From JBGPEQ01 sp050180895 (lineage in GTDB: Bacteria; Pseudomonadota; Alphaproteobacteria; Dongiales; Dongiaceae): a stretch of 64,000 nucleotides of DNA. The stretch spans positions 1 to 64,000 of the forward strand of contig JBFXDS010000011.1 of assembly GCA_050180895.1 (NCBI GenBank), written 5' to 3'. Of this stretch, positions 26,242-34,527 are shown piece after piece. The position numbers and the translations under genes are program-made. Each line of letters starts with the position of its first letter. Positions within the stretch are counted from its first letter, which is position 1. The notes below the pieces were generated by a model that was not told the origin of the DNA, made no database searches, and saw nothing but the letters and a program-made list of their open reading frames with translations.

Positions 26242-26961
26242 ATGGCCTTCCGTCATGAAATCTTCGAAAAGAACTCGCTCCTGCTGCTGCTCGGCATCCT
26301 CGTCGTCATCTCGTTCGGCGGCATCGTCGAGATGGTGCCGTTGTTCACCATCGGCGAAACCATCGAGAACGTCGCCGGCGTCCGTCCCTACTCGCCGCTC
26401 GAGCTCGCTGGCCGCAACATCTACATCCGCGAGGGCTGCTATGTCTGCCACAGCCAGCAGATCCGCACCTTCCGCGATGAGGTCGACCGCTACGGCGCCT
26501 ACAGCCTGGCGGCCGAAAGCAAGTACGACCATCCGTTCCAGTGGGGCTCGAAGCGCACCGGCCCCGATCTGGCGCGCGTGGGCGGCAAGTACTCCGACGA
26601 CTGGCATGTAGCACACCTGGTCGATCCGCGTGCGCTCGTGCCCGGCTCGGTCATGCCGTCCTATCCCTTCCTCGCCGAGCGGGAGCTGAAATTCGCGGAT
26701 GCGGCCGCGCACCTGCAGACGCTTCGCCGGCTCGGCGTGCCTTACGACGATGCCATGATCGAGAACGCGTTGGCGGACCTGCGCGGCCAGACCGATCCCG
26801 ACGCCGACAACGCCGCGCTGCTGGAGCGCTACCCCAAGGCGGTCATCGCCAATTTCGACGGCAACGCCGGCCGACTGACAGAGATCGACGCCCTGGTCGC
26901 CTATCTGCAGATGCTCGGCACGACCACCGACCTTTCGACCTATACGCCGGCCAAGAACTGA
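26242..26961 (+). CDS. ccoO: cbb3-type oxidase monoheme cytochrome c subunit CcoO
   Basis: 239 aa. One N-terminal membrane helix (LLLLLGILVVISFGG) anchors a periplasmic domain with one heme c site, EGCYVCHSQQ (Cys66, Cys69, His70). The axial Met is expected in VPGSVMPSYPF. It passes electrons from CcoP or soluble cytochromes to CcoN. It starts 11 nt after ccoN. Confidence 0.96.
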   Translation: MAFRHEIFEKNSLLLLLGILVVISFGGIVEMVPLFTIGETIENVAGVRPYSPLELAGRNIYIREGCYVCHSQQIRTFRDEVDRYGAYSLAAESKYDHPFQWGSKRTGPDLARVGGKYSDDWHVAHLVDPRALVPGSVMPSYPFLAERELKFADAAAHLQTLRRLGVPYDDAMIENALADLRGQTDPDADNAALLERYPKAVIANFDGNAGRLTEIDALVAYLQMLGTTTDLSTYTPAKN

Positions 26962-26973
26962 GGAGGACTCGAT

Positions 26974-27141
26974 ATGTCGGGCGCTGATCTGCAGTTCTAT
27001 GCCTTCGCCGGCTGGATGATCCTGTCGATGATCACCTTCATCGCCATCATCGTCTGGTCGCTCCTCCCCAGCCATCGGCGGCGGTTCGAGTCGTATGCCG
27101 CGATCCCGCTGCGCGACGACGAGAAAGAGGACCGGCCATGA
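26974..27141 (+). CDS. ccoQ: cbb3-type oxidase small subunit CcoQ
   Basis: 55 aa, read directly from the DNA. One membrane helix (GWMILSMITFIAIIVWSLL) is followed by a basic and then acidic tail (PSHRRRFESYA). A GGAGGA ribosome site precedes ATG 26974. Its stop overlaps the ccoP start as ATGA. CcoQ stabilises the oxidase complex. Confidence 0.9.
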   Translation: MSGADLQFYAFAGWMILSMITFIAIIVWSLLPSHRRRFESYAAIPLRDDEKEDRP

Positions 27142-28001
27142 GTTCGATCGAAAAAGACTCCGTCTCCGGGCGCGAGACGACGGGCCACGCCTGGGACGGT
27201 ATCAAGGAGCTGAACACGCCGCTGCCGAGCTGGTGGCTCTATGTGTTGTACGCGACGATCCTTTGGTCGATCGGCTACTGGGTCGTCTACCCGGCGATAC
27301 CCTTGATCGGCGACTACACCCGCGGCTTGCTCGGCTATTCATCGCGCGGCGACGTCGCCGAGCAGATGCAGCTGGCGACGGCCGCGCGGGCCCAATGGAA
27401 CGATCAGATCGACAAGCTTCCCGTCGATCAGGTCGTCGCCAACCCCGAGCTCCTGACCTATGCGATCGCCGGCGGCCGTGCCGTGTTCGCCACCAACTGT
27501 ACGCAGTGCCACGGGTCCGGCGGGCAGGGCGCGCCGGGATTCCCGATCCTCGCCGATGACGATTGGTTATGGGGCGGCGATCTCGCCAGCATCGAACGCA
27601 CCGTCCGATTCGGCATCCGCAGCGGCCATCCGGAGGCGCACCTCTCGGAGATGCCGCGGTTCGGCGTCGACCAGCTTTTGTCCGCCGAGCAGATCGCCGA
27701 CGTCAGCAACTACGTGCTGTCGCTCTCCGGTCAGGCCGCCGACGGCGACGCGGCGGTGCGCGGCCGGACCGTGTTTGCCGAACAATGCGCGGCCTGCCAT
27801 GGCGAGGACGGCAAAGGCAATCTTGAGCTGGGCGCACCGAACCTGACGGACCAGATCTGGCTCTATGGCGGGCCGGACGCAGTTGCCACGCAGATCGGCA
27901 ATCCGCGCCACGGCGTGATGCCCACCTGGGAGGGGCGGCTGGACAATGCGTCGTTAAAGATGGTGACGATCTACGTCCACGCCCTCGGCGGCGGGAAGTA
28001 A
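27138..28001 (+). CDS. ccoP: cbb3-type oxidase diheme cytochrome c subunit CcoP
   Basis: 287 aa. The N-terminal DGIKELNTPLPSWWLYVLYA and the membrane helix at 35-55 are typical of CcoP. Two heme c sites follow: CTQCH (121-125) and CAACH (217-221), each with a downstream Met (EMPRFG; GVMPTW). It is the electron entry subunit. It starts within the ccoQ stop. Confidence 0.96.
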   Translation: MSSIEKDSVSGRETTGHAWDGIKELNTPLPSWWLYVLYATILWSIGYWVVYPAIPLIGDYTRGLLGYSSRGDVAEQMQLATAARAQWNDQIDKLPVDQVVANPELLTYAIAGGRAVFATNCTQCHGSGGQGAPGFPILADDDWLWGGDLASIERTVRFGIRSGHPEAHLSEMPRFGVDQLLSAEQIADVSNYVLSLSGQAADGDAAVRGRTVFAEQCAACHGEDGKGNLELGAPNLTDQIWLYGGPDAVATQIGNPRHGVMPTWEGRLDNASLKMVTIYVHALGGGK

Positions 28002-28013
28002 GCGGGGACTGCG

Positions 28014-29468
28014 GTGGCGGCACTTGCGCACAGCGATGTCGGTATCGGGCAGGCCGACGAGACGCCGCCGCTCTATGCCGACCGCCCCAAGGTCTACCCG
28101 CAGCGTATCGGCGGCACATTCCGGCGGTTCAAGTGGTATGTGCTCGTTGCGTTGCTGGCGATCTACTACGCGGCGCCGTGGCTGCGCTGGGACCGCGGCC
28201 CCGGCGCACCGGATCAGGCGCTGCTCATCGACATGCCAGGCCGACGCGCTTATTTCTTCTGGATCGAGATCTGGCCGCAGGAGGTCTACTACCTCGCGGG
28301 TCTGCTGATCCTCGGCGCCATCGCGCTCTTCTTGGCGACATCCATCGCCGGCCGCGTGTGGTGCGGCTTTACCTGCCCGCAGACGGTGTGGACCGACCTG
28401 TTCATGTGGGTCGAGCGCCTGATCGAGGGCGACCGCAACAAGCGCATCAAGCTGGATCGCGCGCCGCTGAGCGGCGAGAAGGTTGCGCGCAAGATCGCCA
28501 AGCATCTGGTCTGGCTCGCCATCGCCTTTGTCACCGGCGGGGCGTGGATCATGTATTTCAACGACGCGCCCACGGTCGTCGCCAATGTCTTCACCGGCGC
28601 CGCCAGCAGCACCGTCTACGGCTTCATCGGCCTTTTTACCGCCACGACCTACCTGCTGGCCGGGTGGGCGCGCGAGCAGGTCTGCATCTATATGTGTCCG
28701 TGGCCCCGCATCCAGGGGGCGATGTTCGACGAGCACACCCTGCTCGTCACCTACGAGTCCTGGCGCGGCGAGCCGCGCAGCCACGCCAAGGCCGGTCAAT
28801 CGCGCGAGGGCCGCGGCGATTGCATCGATTGCGGCCTGTGCGTGCGGGTCTGCCCGACCGGCATCGACATCCGCTCGGGCCAGCAGCTGGATTGCATCGG
28901 CTGCGGCCTGTGCATCGACGCCTGCAACAGCGTCATGAGCAAGATGGGGTGGCCCGGCGAGCTCATCACCTACGACTCGCTGCAGAACCAGGCGGCGCGG
29001 ACAAAGGGCGAGACGCCGCGCCTCAAGCTCATCCGCCCGCGCACCGTCATCTATGCCGTGGTCCTCGTCGTGGTCACGGCGATCATGCTGACGATGCTGT
29101 CGACGCGCGCCAATCTGCAGGTCACGGTGCAGCCGGAGCGGGCGCCGCTCTTCGTGCGGCTCAGCGACGGCGGCATCCAGAACGCCTATACGCTGAAGAT
29201 TCTGAACAAGGACCGCGCGCGCCAGACCTTCCTGTTGACCGCCGAAGGCATCGACGGCGCGCGCCTCAGCGTCGTCGGCTACCAGCCCGATAGTGACGGC
29301 TATGCCCTGCCCGTCAACGGCGACAGCGTCGGCATCTTCCGCGTCTTCGTGCGCGCCGATCTCGACCCCGACCGCCCTCATTCGGCAGCGATCCGCTTCA
29401 CCGTGCGGCAATCCACATCAGGAGAATTGAATGACTACGACACGGTCTTCAACGGCCCTGCCGGCTGA
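28014..29468 (+). CDS. ccoG: cbb3 oxidase accessory protein CcoG (FixG/RdxA polyferredoxin)
   Basis: 484 aa from GTG 28014. Several membrane helices are followed by two 4Fe-4S motifs, CIDCGLCVRVCPTGID and CIGCGLCIDACNSVM, and a C-terminal immunoglobulin-like FixG domain (VRLSDGGIQNAYTLKILN). The early motif GRVWCGFTCPQTVW is family-typical. CcoG is thought to reduce copper for oxidase assembly. It starts 12 nt after ccoP, and its end overlaps the next small gene by 38 nt. Confidence 0.95.
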   Translation: MAALAHSDVGIGQADETPPLYADRPKVYPQRIGGTFRRFKWYVLVALLAIYYAAPWLRWDRGPGAPDQALLIDMPGRRAYFFWIEIWPQEVYYLAGLLILGAIALFLATSIAGRVWCGFTCPQTVWTDLFMWVERLIEGDRNKRIKLDRAPLSGEKVARKIAKHLVWLAIAFVTGGAWIMYFNDAPTVVANVFTGAASSTVYGFIGLFTATTYLLAGWAREQVCIYMCPWPRIQGAMFDEHTLLVTYESWRGEPRSHAKAGQSREGRGDCIDCGLCVRVCPTGIDIRSGQQLDCIGCGLCIDACNSVMSKMGWPGELITYDSLQNQAARTKGETPRLKLIRPRTVIYAVVLVVVTAIMLTMLSTRANLQVTVQPERAPLFVRLSDGGIQNAYTLKILNKDRARQTFLLTAEGIDGARLSVVGYQPDSDGYALPVNGDSVGIFRVFVRADLDPDRPHSAAIRFTVRQSTSGELNDYDTVFNGPAG

Positions 29469-29619
29469 CGCCGCCGGAAAGAGCCGGATCACGGGCATCG
29501 ACGTGCTGTGGATCCTGCTCTCGGCCTTCCTCGTCACGCTCCTCGCCAACGGCGCCATGATCTATTTCGCCACGGATCTGGAGTCCGACTTTCGAAGCCT
29601 GATCGAGGCCCTCTGTTAG
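29431..29619 (+). CDS. Short FixH/CcoH-like membrane protein (possibly truncated)
   Basis: 62 aa with a GGAG ribosome site inside ccoG. The stretch RITGIDVLWILLSAFLVTLL-ANGAMIYFATDLE looks like the N-terminal membrane helix of CcoH/FixH, which usually continues for another 90 or more residues in the periplasm. Here a stop comes after SLIEALC. It may be a minimal CcoH or a decayed one. The usual ccoI (copper ATPase) and ccoS genes do not follow. Confidence 0.6.
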   Translation: MTTTRSSTALPADAAGKSRITGIDVLWILLSAFLVTLLANGAMIYFATDLESDFRSLIEALC

Positions 29620-29712
29620 GCCAGCGCTATGAAAGCGCGGTTGGAATAGTCTGCATCACTCCCTGAGCAATCGAGCGGTTCTCGCACGGCCGGCCTCTGC
29701 TGTGGTCGCCGT

Positions 29713-30141
29713 TCACCGGACGACCGGCGGCGTGCACACCACCCGGCCCGCCGCGCGGCAGGATGTCCAAAGCGCCGGCACACCGCTCTCGCGGATCGGG
29801 GTCAGCGGCACCTGACCCAATGTCTCCGCCCAGGCATCGGCGCTGCCGCAGACCAGGTTCTCGATCATCATCCGGCGGCCGTCCGCGCTGAGGATGAAGA
29901 GCGATCCGTCGCGCGCATCGCGCGTCATCGCCAGCGCCTGCGCGGCGCCGGGATCGATCGCGCCGAGGTCGCGCGACATCCAGTGGCCAAGCAGCAGGAC
30001 GCAGCGTAGCGCCCGCGCGCCGTCATTGCGGATGCGGATCGTGACTGCGTCGTCCTGTGGCTGAACCGGCACGGGTGTGCATCCGCTCGCGCCGAAGAGT
30101 CCCGCAATCAGGAGAAGAGCGGCGATTGCCGCGTTGCGCAC
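29713..30141 (-). CDS. Hypothetical lipoprotein
   Basis: About 142 aa from GTG 30141. The first 21 residues (AAIAALLLIAGLFGASGC) form a lipoprotein signal ending at Cys21; an ATG at 30207 would give an unusually long 43-residue leader overlapping the divergent gene's start. The mature part resembles no family known to me; it has four further Cys residues that could pair. It is divergent from the AA_synth gene. Confidence 0.55.
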   Translation of the reverse strand: MRNAAIAALLLIAGLFGASGCTPVPVQPQDDAVTIRIRNDGARALRCVLLLGHWMSRDLGAIDPGAAQALAMTRDARDGSLFILSADGRRMMIENLVCGSADAWAETLGQVPLTPIRESGVPALWTSCRAAGRVVCTPPVVR

Positions 30142-30181
30142 GCGCGTGATAGCGTTGGTGCGGCGCCGGCAGGAGGAGCGG

Positions 30182-30727
30182 ATGGACACGCGGAAGACGC
30201 TATTCATCAAGGAGACCGTCCATGGCGAGGTCGGCCGCACGGCATCCGCACCGGTGTCGCGCGTGGCCGCCATCGCCGTCATCGTCAATCCGTTCGCCGG
30301 CCGCTTCGTCGACGACCTGTCGCCGCTTTTCGATATCGGCATGCAGCTCGGCGAGCAGCTCATGCCCGCGGCCGTGGCCCTGCTCGACGGCAAGCCGATG
30401 AGCTACGGCAAGGCCGCCATCGTCGGCGTCAACGGCGACGGCGAACACGCGGCCGCCGTCCTGCACCCGAAGCTCGGCAAGCCGATGCGCGCCGCCGTCG
30501 GCGGCGGCGAGGCCATCATTCTCTCGAACACGAAGGTGGCGGCCGCGGGAACGCTCATCGACGTACCGCTCGCCAACAAGGACAATATCTGGTCGTTCGA
30601 CGAGCTCGACACGATGACGGTGCTGGTGCCCGATGCGCCACGCCCGGACGAGATCCTCGTCGTCATGGCCGTGAGCGACGGCGGGCGCGTCCACCCGCGC
30701 GTCGGCAAGGGCCGGGCCGCGAGCTGA
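30182..30727 (+). CDS. Amino acid synthesis family protein (DUF1185/AA_synth)
   Basis: 181 aa from ATG 30182 with AGGAGG upstream. VIVNPFAGRFVDDLSPLFDI, LGEQLMPAA and the middle YGKAAIVGVNGDGEHAAAVLHP are the AA_synth family marks. The biochemical role of this family is not established despite the name. It stands next to the B6 genes and ends 34 nt from the convergent pyridoxine oxidase gene, so it could belong to that locus, but this is only positional. Confidence 0.8.
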   Translation: MDTRKTLFIKETVHGEVGRTASAPVSRVAAIAVIVNPFAGRFVDDLSPLFDIGMQLGEQLMPAAVALLDGKPMSYGKAAIVGVNGDGEHAAAVLHPKLGKPMRAAVGGGEAIILSNTKVAAAGTLIDVPLANKDNIWSFDELDTMTVLVPDAPRPDEILVVMAVSDGGRVHPRVGKGRAAS

Positions 30728-30761
30728 ACGATCGCGGCCGGCGGCGCGGACGCGACGCATC

Positions 30762-32333
30762 TCAGCCGGCCGCGGGAAAATCGATGCCCGGCCGCGCCGC
30801 CGGCAACGGCTCCCGGCCGCGGAGGAGATCGCCGGCGCGCTCGGCGATGGCGATGATCGCGGCGTTGGTGGGGCCCGTCGTGATTCCCGGCATGACCGAG
30901 GCATCGACGACATAAAGTCCGCCGACGCCGCGAACGGCGAGATCGGGGCCGACGACGGAGTCGGCATCGGTGCCCATGCGGCAAGTACCGACGGGATGGT
31001 GGTGCGTATAGGCGGCCTTCTCCAGGAAGGCGCGACGCTCGCCGCCCGTGCGGCAGGCCGGGCCGGGCAGCAGCTCCTCCGCGCGCCAGTCGGCAAGCGC
31101 CGCCGCACCGCCGACCGCGCGCGCCAGGTCGAGCGCATCGAGATAGATGCGGCGATCATACTCCTCCGCCAAGTAGTTGGGATCGATGAGCGGCGGCGAC
31201 GCCGGGTCGGCGGCGGCGAGGCGAACCGTGCCGCGACTGCGCGGCCGGGTGAAGCCGAACATGATGGTGTAGGCGCTTCCCATCGGCGGCGGCGCGAAGG
31301 CCTCCGTGACGACCGGCGCGACGACGCAGGCCAGAACCAGCTCCGGCGCCGGACCGCCGCCGGGCCGGCCGACATACATGAGAGATTCCGAATGCTGATA
31401 TTTCGACGGCGGGACGGCCCGCCGGGCGCGGTAGAGGTTGCCGCCGGACAGCAGATGGTCCTGCAGGTTGCGGCCGACGCCTGGAAGATCGCAGCGCACA
31501 TCGATCCCGAGCGGCCGGAGATCGGCGGCCGGGCCGATTCCCGTCAGCATGAGCAGCACGGGCGAGCCGATCGCGCCGGCCGAGAGGATGACGCCGCGCT
31601 CCGCCCGCATGACTGCCGCCGCCCCCTCGCGCACGACATTCACGCCGCGGCAGTACCTGCCGGAGTCGAACAGCAGGGACTGGACATGGCAGTCCGTCAC
31701 GACCGTCAGGTTGCCGCGCTCGGCCGCCGGGGTCAGATAGGCGTCGGCGATGCTCTGACGACGGCCATCGCGGATCGTCAGGCTGTTGAGCGTGGGTCCG
31801 GCCATGCGCGGGCCATTGTGCTCATCCGTCGCGGCGATGCCGCGCTCGACGCCGGCGGCCATATAGCCGAGCGTGATCGGATGCGGCTCGCGCGGCGTCA
31901 CGAGATGAACCGGGCCGGACCGGCCGTGGAAGGGCGACGGCGCGCGATCCGAAGTCTCCGAGCGGATGAAGTAGGGCAGGAGGTCGCGATAGCTCCAGCC
32001 GGCGCAGCCGGCGGCGGCCCAGGCATCGAAATCGCTGGGATGGCCGCGGACATGCGCCATGGCGTTGAGCGCCGTCGAGCCGCCGACGACGCGTCCGCGC
32101 GGCCAGGCATGGGTGCGGCCGGCGGTGTGCGACTGCGGCACGGTCGCGAACTTCCAGTCGATGGCGCTGCCCTGCAGCAGCGGCCATCGCAGGGGATCGC
32201 GGATTGCGGGATCGGTCGCCGCCCCGCCCGCCTCGATCAGCGTGATGCGCAGGTCCGGATCTTCCGACAGCCGTACCGCCAGCACGCAGCCAGCCGTACC
32301 TGCGCCAACAATGACGAAGTCAAACGACTGCAT
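30762..32333 (-). CDS. pno: GMC flavoprotein oxidase, probable pyridoxine 4-oxidase
   Basis: 523 aa. The FAD-binding start is DFVIVGAGTAGCVLAVRLSE; RGRVVGGSTALNAMAHVRGH is the GMC signature. The catalytic His is in THHHPVGTCRMG. Several stretches agree with known pyridoxine 4-oxidases as I remember them, including DPLRWPLLQGSAIDW, the VPQSHTAGR phrase and AVPPSKYQHSESLMY. It would oxidise pyridoxine to pyridoxal with O2, giving H2O2. It is divergent from the PPAT gene across a 102-nt AT-rich spacer. A general choline-dehydrogenase-like role cannot be excluded from sequence alone, but the neighbours support pyridoxine. Confidence 0.82.
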   Translation of the reverse strand: MQSFDFVIVGAGTAGCVLAVRLSEDPDLRITLIEAGGAATDPAIRDPLRWPLLQGSAIDWKFATVPQSHTAGRTHAWPRGRVVGGSTALNAMAHVRGHPSDFDAWAAAGCAGWSYRDLLPYFIRSETSDRAPSPFHGRSGPVHLVTPREPHPITLGYMAAGVERGIAATDEHNGPRMAGPTLNSLTIRDGRRQSIADAYLTPAAERGNLTVVTDCHVQSLLFDSGRYCRGVNVVREGAAAVMRAERGVILSAGAIGSPVLLMLTGIGPAADLRPLGIDVRCDLPGVGRNLQDHLLSGGNLYRARRAVPPSKYQHSESLMYVGRPGGGPAPELVLACVVAPVVTEAFAPPPMGSAYTIMFGFTRPRSRGTVRLAAADPASPPLIDPNYLAEEYDRRIYLDALDLARAVGGAAALADWRAEELLPGPACRTGGERRAFLEKAAYTHHHPVGTCRMGTDADSVVGPDLAVRGVGGLYVVDASVMPGITTGPTNAAIIAIAERAGDLLRGREPLPAARPGIDFPAAG

Positions 32334-32380
32334 TATGCTCTCTTATTATTTCGAGAACATCATCTTCCACGATCTATTTA

Positions 32381-32410
32381 TTGCATTCGTTCAGGCCATC
32401 ACAGTATGAT
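32381..32410 (+). promoter_or_regulatory. Candidate sigma70 promoter for the PPAT-PLDH operon
   Basis: TTGCAT (32381-32386) and TATGAT (32405-32410) are 18 nt apart and would start transcription near 32417, 19 nt before ATG 32436. The 102-nt divergent spacer to the pyridoxine oxidase gene is notably AT-rich for this genome. Confidence 0.5.
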
Positions 32411-32435
32411 CGGCGATCGACGGAGGAGAGTAGTC

Positions 32436-33617
32436 ATGGACAACATGCCGATAAAAGAACCCGTCATTACGCTCTCGGCCGGGCCGGTGCCGGCGTTTCC
32501 ACGCGTGCTGCGCGCCTTCTCGCGGCCGGTGCAGTACGACTTCGACACCTATTTTCAAGAATTCTACGAGCGGGTGACGCGCAAGGCGGCGCGCGCGCTC
32601 CGCTGGAGCCAGCCGGCGCTGATCCTGCATTGCGAGCCGGCGCCGGGGATCGAAGCGGCAGCGGCGTCGCTCATCGGTCCCGACGACGTCGTGCTCAATC
32701 TCGCCTCCGGCGTCTATGGCAAGGGTTTCGGCTACTGGTCGGCGCGCTATCACAAGGAGATGATCGAGATCGAGGTGCCCTACAACGAGGCGATCGATCC
32801 GCAACAGGTCCGCGACACGCTGCGCCGCCGGCCAGACATCGGCATCGTCTCCGTGGTGCATCACGACACGCCGTCGGGAACGCTCAATCCGATCCGCGAG
32901 ATCGGGCGTGTGGTGCGCGAGCACGGCGCGTTGCTGCTGGTCGACGCGGTGTCGTCCTTCGCCGGCATGGACATCCATCCCGACGATTGCGCGGCCGACG
33001 TCTTCATCACCGGTCCCGGCAAGTGCCTGGGCGGCGCGCCCGGTCTCACCATCGTCGCGGTGAGCGATCGTGCCTGGACGCATATGGAGGCCAACCCGAA
33101 GGCGCCGCGGGCCTCGGTGCTGAGCTATCTCGACTGGAAGGATGCCTGGAGCAAGGACAAGCCCTTCCCGTTCACGCCGTCGGTGGCGGAGATGAACGGC
33201 CTCGACGGCGCCCTCGACCAATATCTGGACGAAGGGCCGGAGAATGTCTGGCGCCGCCACGCGCTGACGGCGCGGGCTTGCCGCGCCGGCGTCAAGGCGA
33301 TGGGCCTGTCGCTGTGGGCAGCGCGCGAGGAGATCGCCTCGCCGACGACCACGGCGGTGCGCGTGAGCGACGGCGTCAAGGACAGCGACATCCTCGCCGC
33401 GGCCCGCAGGAGCTATGGCGTGGTGTTCTCGAGCGGCCGCGGCGAGACGCTCGGCAAGCTGTTGCGCATCGGCCATATGGGGCCGGTGGCGGAGCCGATC
33501 TATGCCGTCGTCGCAGTCTCCACCCTGGGCGGCGCGCTGCGGCAGCTCGGCCAACCCGTGAACGTCGGCGCCGGAGTCGAAGCCGCCATGGCCGCTATCG
33601 CCGAAGCAAAGAATTGA
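32436..33617 (+). CDS. ppat: Pyridoxamine-pyruvate aminotransferase
   Basis: 393 aa from ATG 32436 with GGAGGAG upstream, the same length as the Mesorhizobium loti enzyme. It is a fold-type I class V aminotransferase; PLP Lys196 lies in ITGPGKCLGG. The residues known to define PPAT are present at matching spacing: Glu67 (Glu68 in M. loti) in LHCEPAPG, and the two arginines of SSGRGETLGKLLRIG (Arg336/Arg345 equivalents). It converts pyridoxamine plus pyruvate to pyridoxal plus alanine. It is the first gene of a two-gene operon with pyridoxal dehydrogenase, 18 nt apart. Confidence 0.92.
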   Translation: MDNMPIKEPVITLSAGPVPAFPRVLRAFSRPVQYDFDTYFQEFYERVTRKAARALRWSQPALILHCEPAPGIEAAAASLIGPDDVVLNLASGVYGKGFGYWSARYHKEMIEIEVPYNEAIDPQQVRDTLRRRPDIGIVSVVHHDTPSGTLNPIREIGRVVREHGALLLVDAVSSFAGMDIHPDDCAADVFITGPGKCLGGAPGLTIVAVSDRAWTHMEANPKAPRASVLSYLDWKDAWSKDKPFPFTPSVAEMNGLDGALDQYLDEGPENVWRRHALTARACRAGVKAMGLSLWAAREEIASPTTTAVRVSDGVKDSDILAAARRSYGVVFSSGRGETLGKLLRIGHMGPVAEPIYAVVAVSTLGGALRQLGQPVNVGAGVEAAMAAIAEAKN

Positions 33618-33635
33618 TCCATGAAGGAGACGAGC

Positions 33636-34376
33636 ATGCGGAGATTCGAGGGGCGCGTCGCTATCGTCAGCGGAGCGGCGCAGGGCATCGGACGGGCGAT
33701 CGCCGAACGGCTGGGCCAGGAAGGGGCGACCGTGGCGGTTGCCGACCTCAACGGACAGGGCGCGGCGGCGACGGCGAAGGCCATCGGCGGCAAGGCGTTC
33801 GCCGTGACATGCGATATCGGCGATCCCGCCTCCGTTGCCGGCCTGCACAAGACCGTCATCGACAAGGCCGGGAAGCTCGACGTGCTGGTCAATGCGGCGG
33901 CCATCGTCCCGTTCGTGCCGTGGGACGAGCTGACGTTCGAGGAGTGGCGCCGGGTCATGCGCGTCAATCTCGACGGCCTCTACCTGATGTGCCGCGCCGG
34001 CTCCGACCTCATGCGCAAGAACGGCTACGGCCGCATCGTCAATATCGGCTCGAACTCGCTGTTCGCGGGCACGCCGAACATGGCGCACTATGTCGCCGCG
34101 AAGGGCGGCGTGCTCACCTTCACCCGGGCGCTGGCGACCGAGCTCGGCGCCCACAAGATCACCGTGAACAGTGTCCATCCCGGCCTCACCGACACGGAAG
34201 GCGTGCAGAAGACGCCGCACAAGAACGCCTTCGAGTTCGTGGAGATGTTGCAGGCGATCAAGGGGCACGGCACGCCAGCCGACATCGTGCCCGCCGTGGC
34301 CTTCCTCGCCTCCGAGGAGGCGCACTGGATCACCGGCCAGGCGCTTGCCGCCGACGCCGGAATGATCCGCTGGTAG
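33636..34376 (+). CDS. Pyridoxal 4-dehydrogenase (SDR family)
   Basis: 246 aa from ATG 33636 with AAGGAGA upstream; an ATG at 33621 lies before that site. SDR motifs: GAAQGIG (NAD binding), NAA, and Ser/Tyr/Lys in GSNSLFAGTPNMAHYVAAK. VPFVPWDELTFEEWRRVM and the end EMLQAIKGHGTPADIV agree with the tetrameric M. loti pyridoxal 4-dehydrogenase as I recall it. It oxidises pyridoxal (hemiacetal form) to 4-pyridoxolactone with NAD+. The next enzyme, the lactonase, is encoded convergently beyond a palindromic repeat. Confidence 0.88.
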   Translation: MRRFEGRVAIVSGAAQGIGRAIAERLGQEGATVAVADLNGQGAAATAKAIGGKAFAVTCDIGDPASVAGLHKTVIDKAGKLDVLVNAAAIVPFVPWDELTFEEWRRVMRVNLDGLYLMCRAGSDLMRKNGYGRIVNIGSNSLFAGTPNMAHYVAAKGGVLTFTRALATELGAHKITVNSVHPGLTDTEGVQKTPHKNAFEFVEMLQAIKGHGTPADIVPAVAFLASEEAHWITGQALAADAGMIRW

Positions 34377-34405
34377 ATGAGGCGCACAGAACAATGTCTC
34401 ACGTT

Positions 34406-34488
34406 GTTCGTCATTCCCGCGAAAGCGGAAATCCAGGGCAGGCGCGCAGTTGGTTACCCTGGACCCCCGCTTTCGCGGGGGTGACAAT
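34406..34488. repeat. REP-like inverted repeat between convergent genes
   Basis: The left arm GTCATTCCCGCGAAAGCGG plus AAATCCAGGG pairs imperfectly with the right arm TACCCTGGACCCCC plus GCTTTCGCGGGGGTGAC. Each arm also contains its own small hairpin (CCCGCGAAAGCGG and the matching GCTTTCGCGGG). This is the common alphaproteobacterial palindromic extragenic element and may end transcription from both sides. Confidence 0.75.
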
Positions 34489-34527
34489 CGTTGGCGGGCG
34501 CGTTCGAGCGACCTCATCGGTGATGCA

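Noticed and set aside
32391..34517. Minus-strand open frame of 708 codons over PPAT and PLDH
   Set aside because: Antisense of two enzymes with conserved active sites; no domain.
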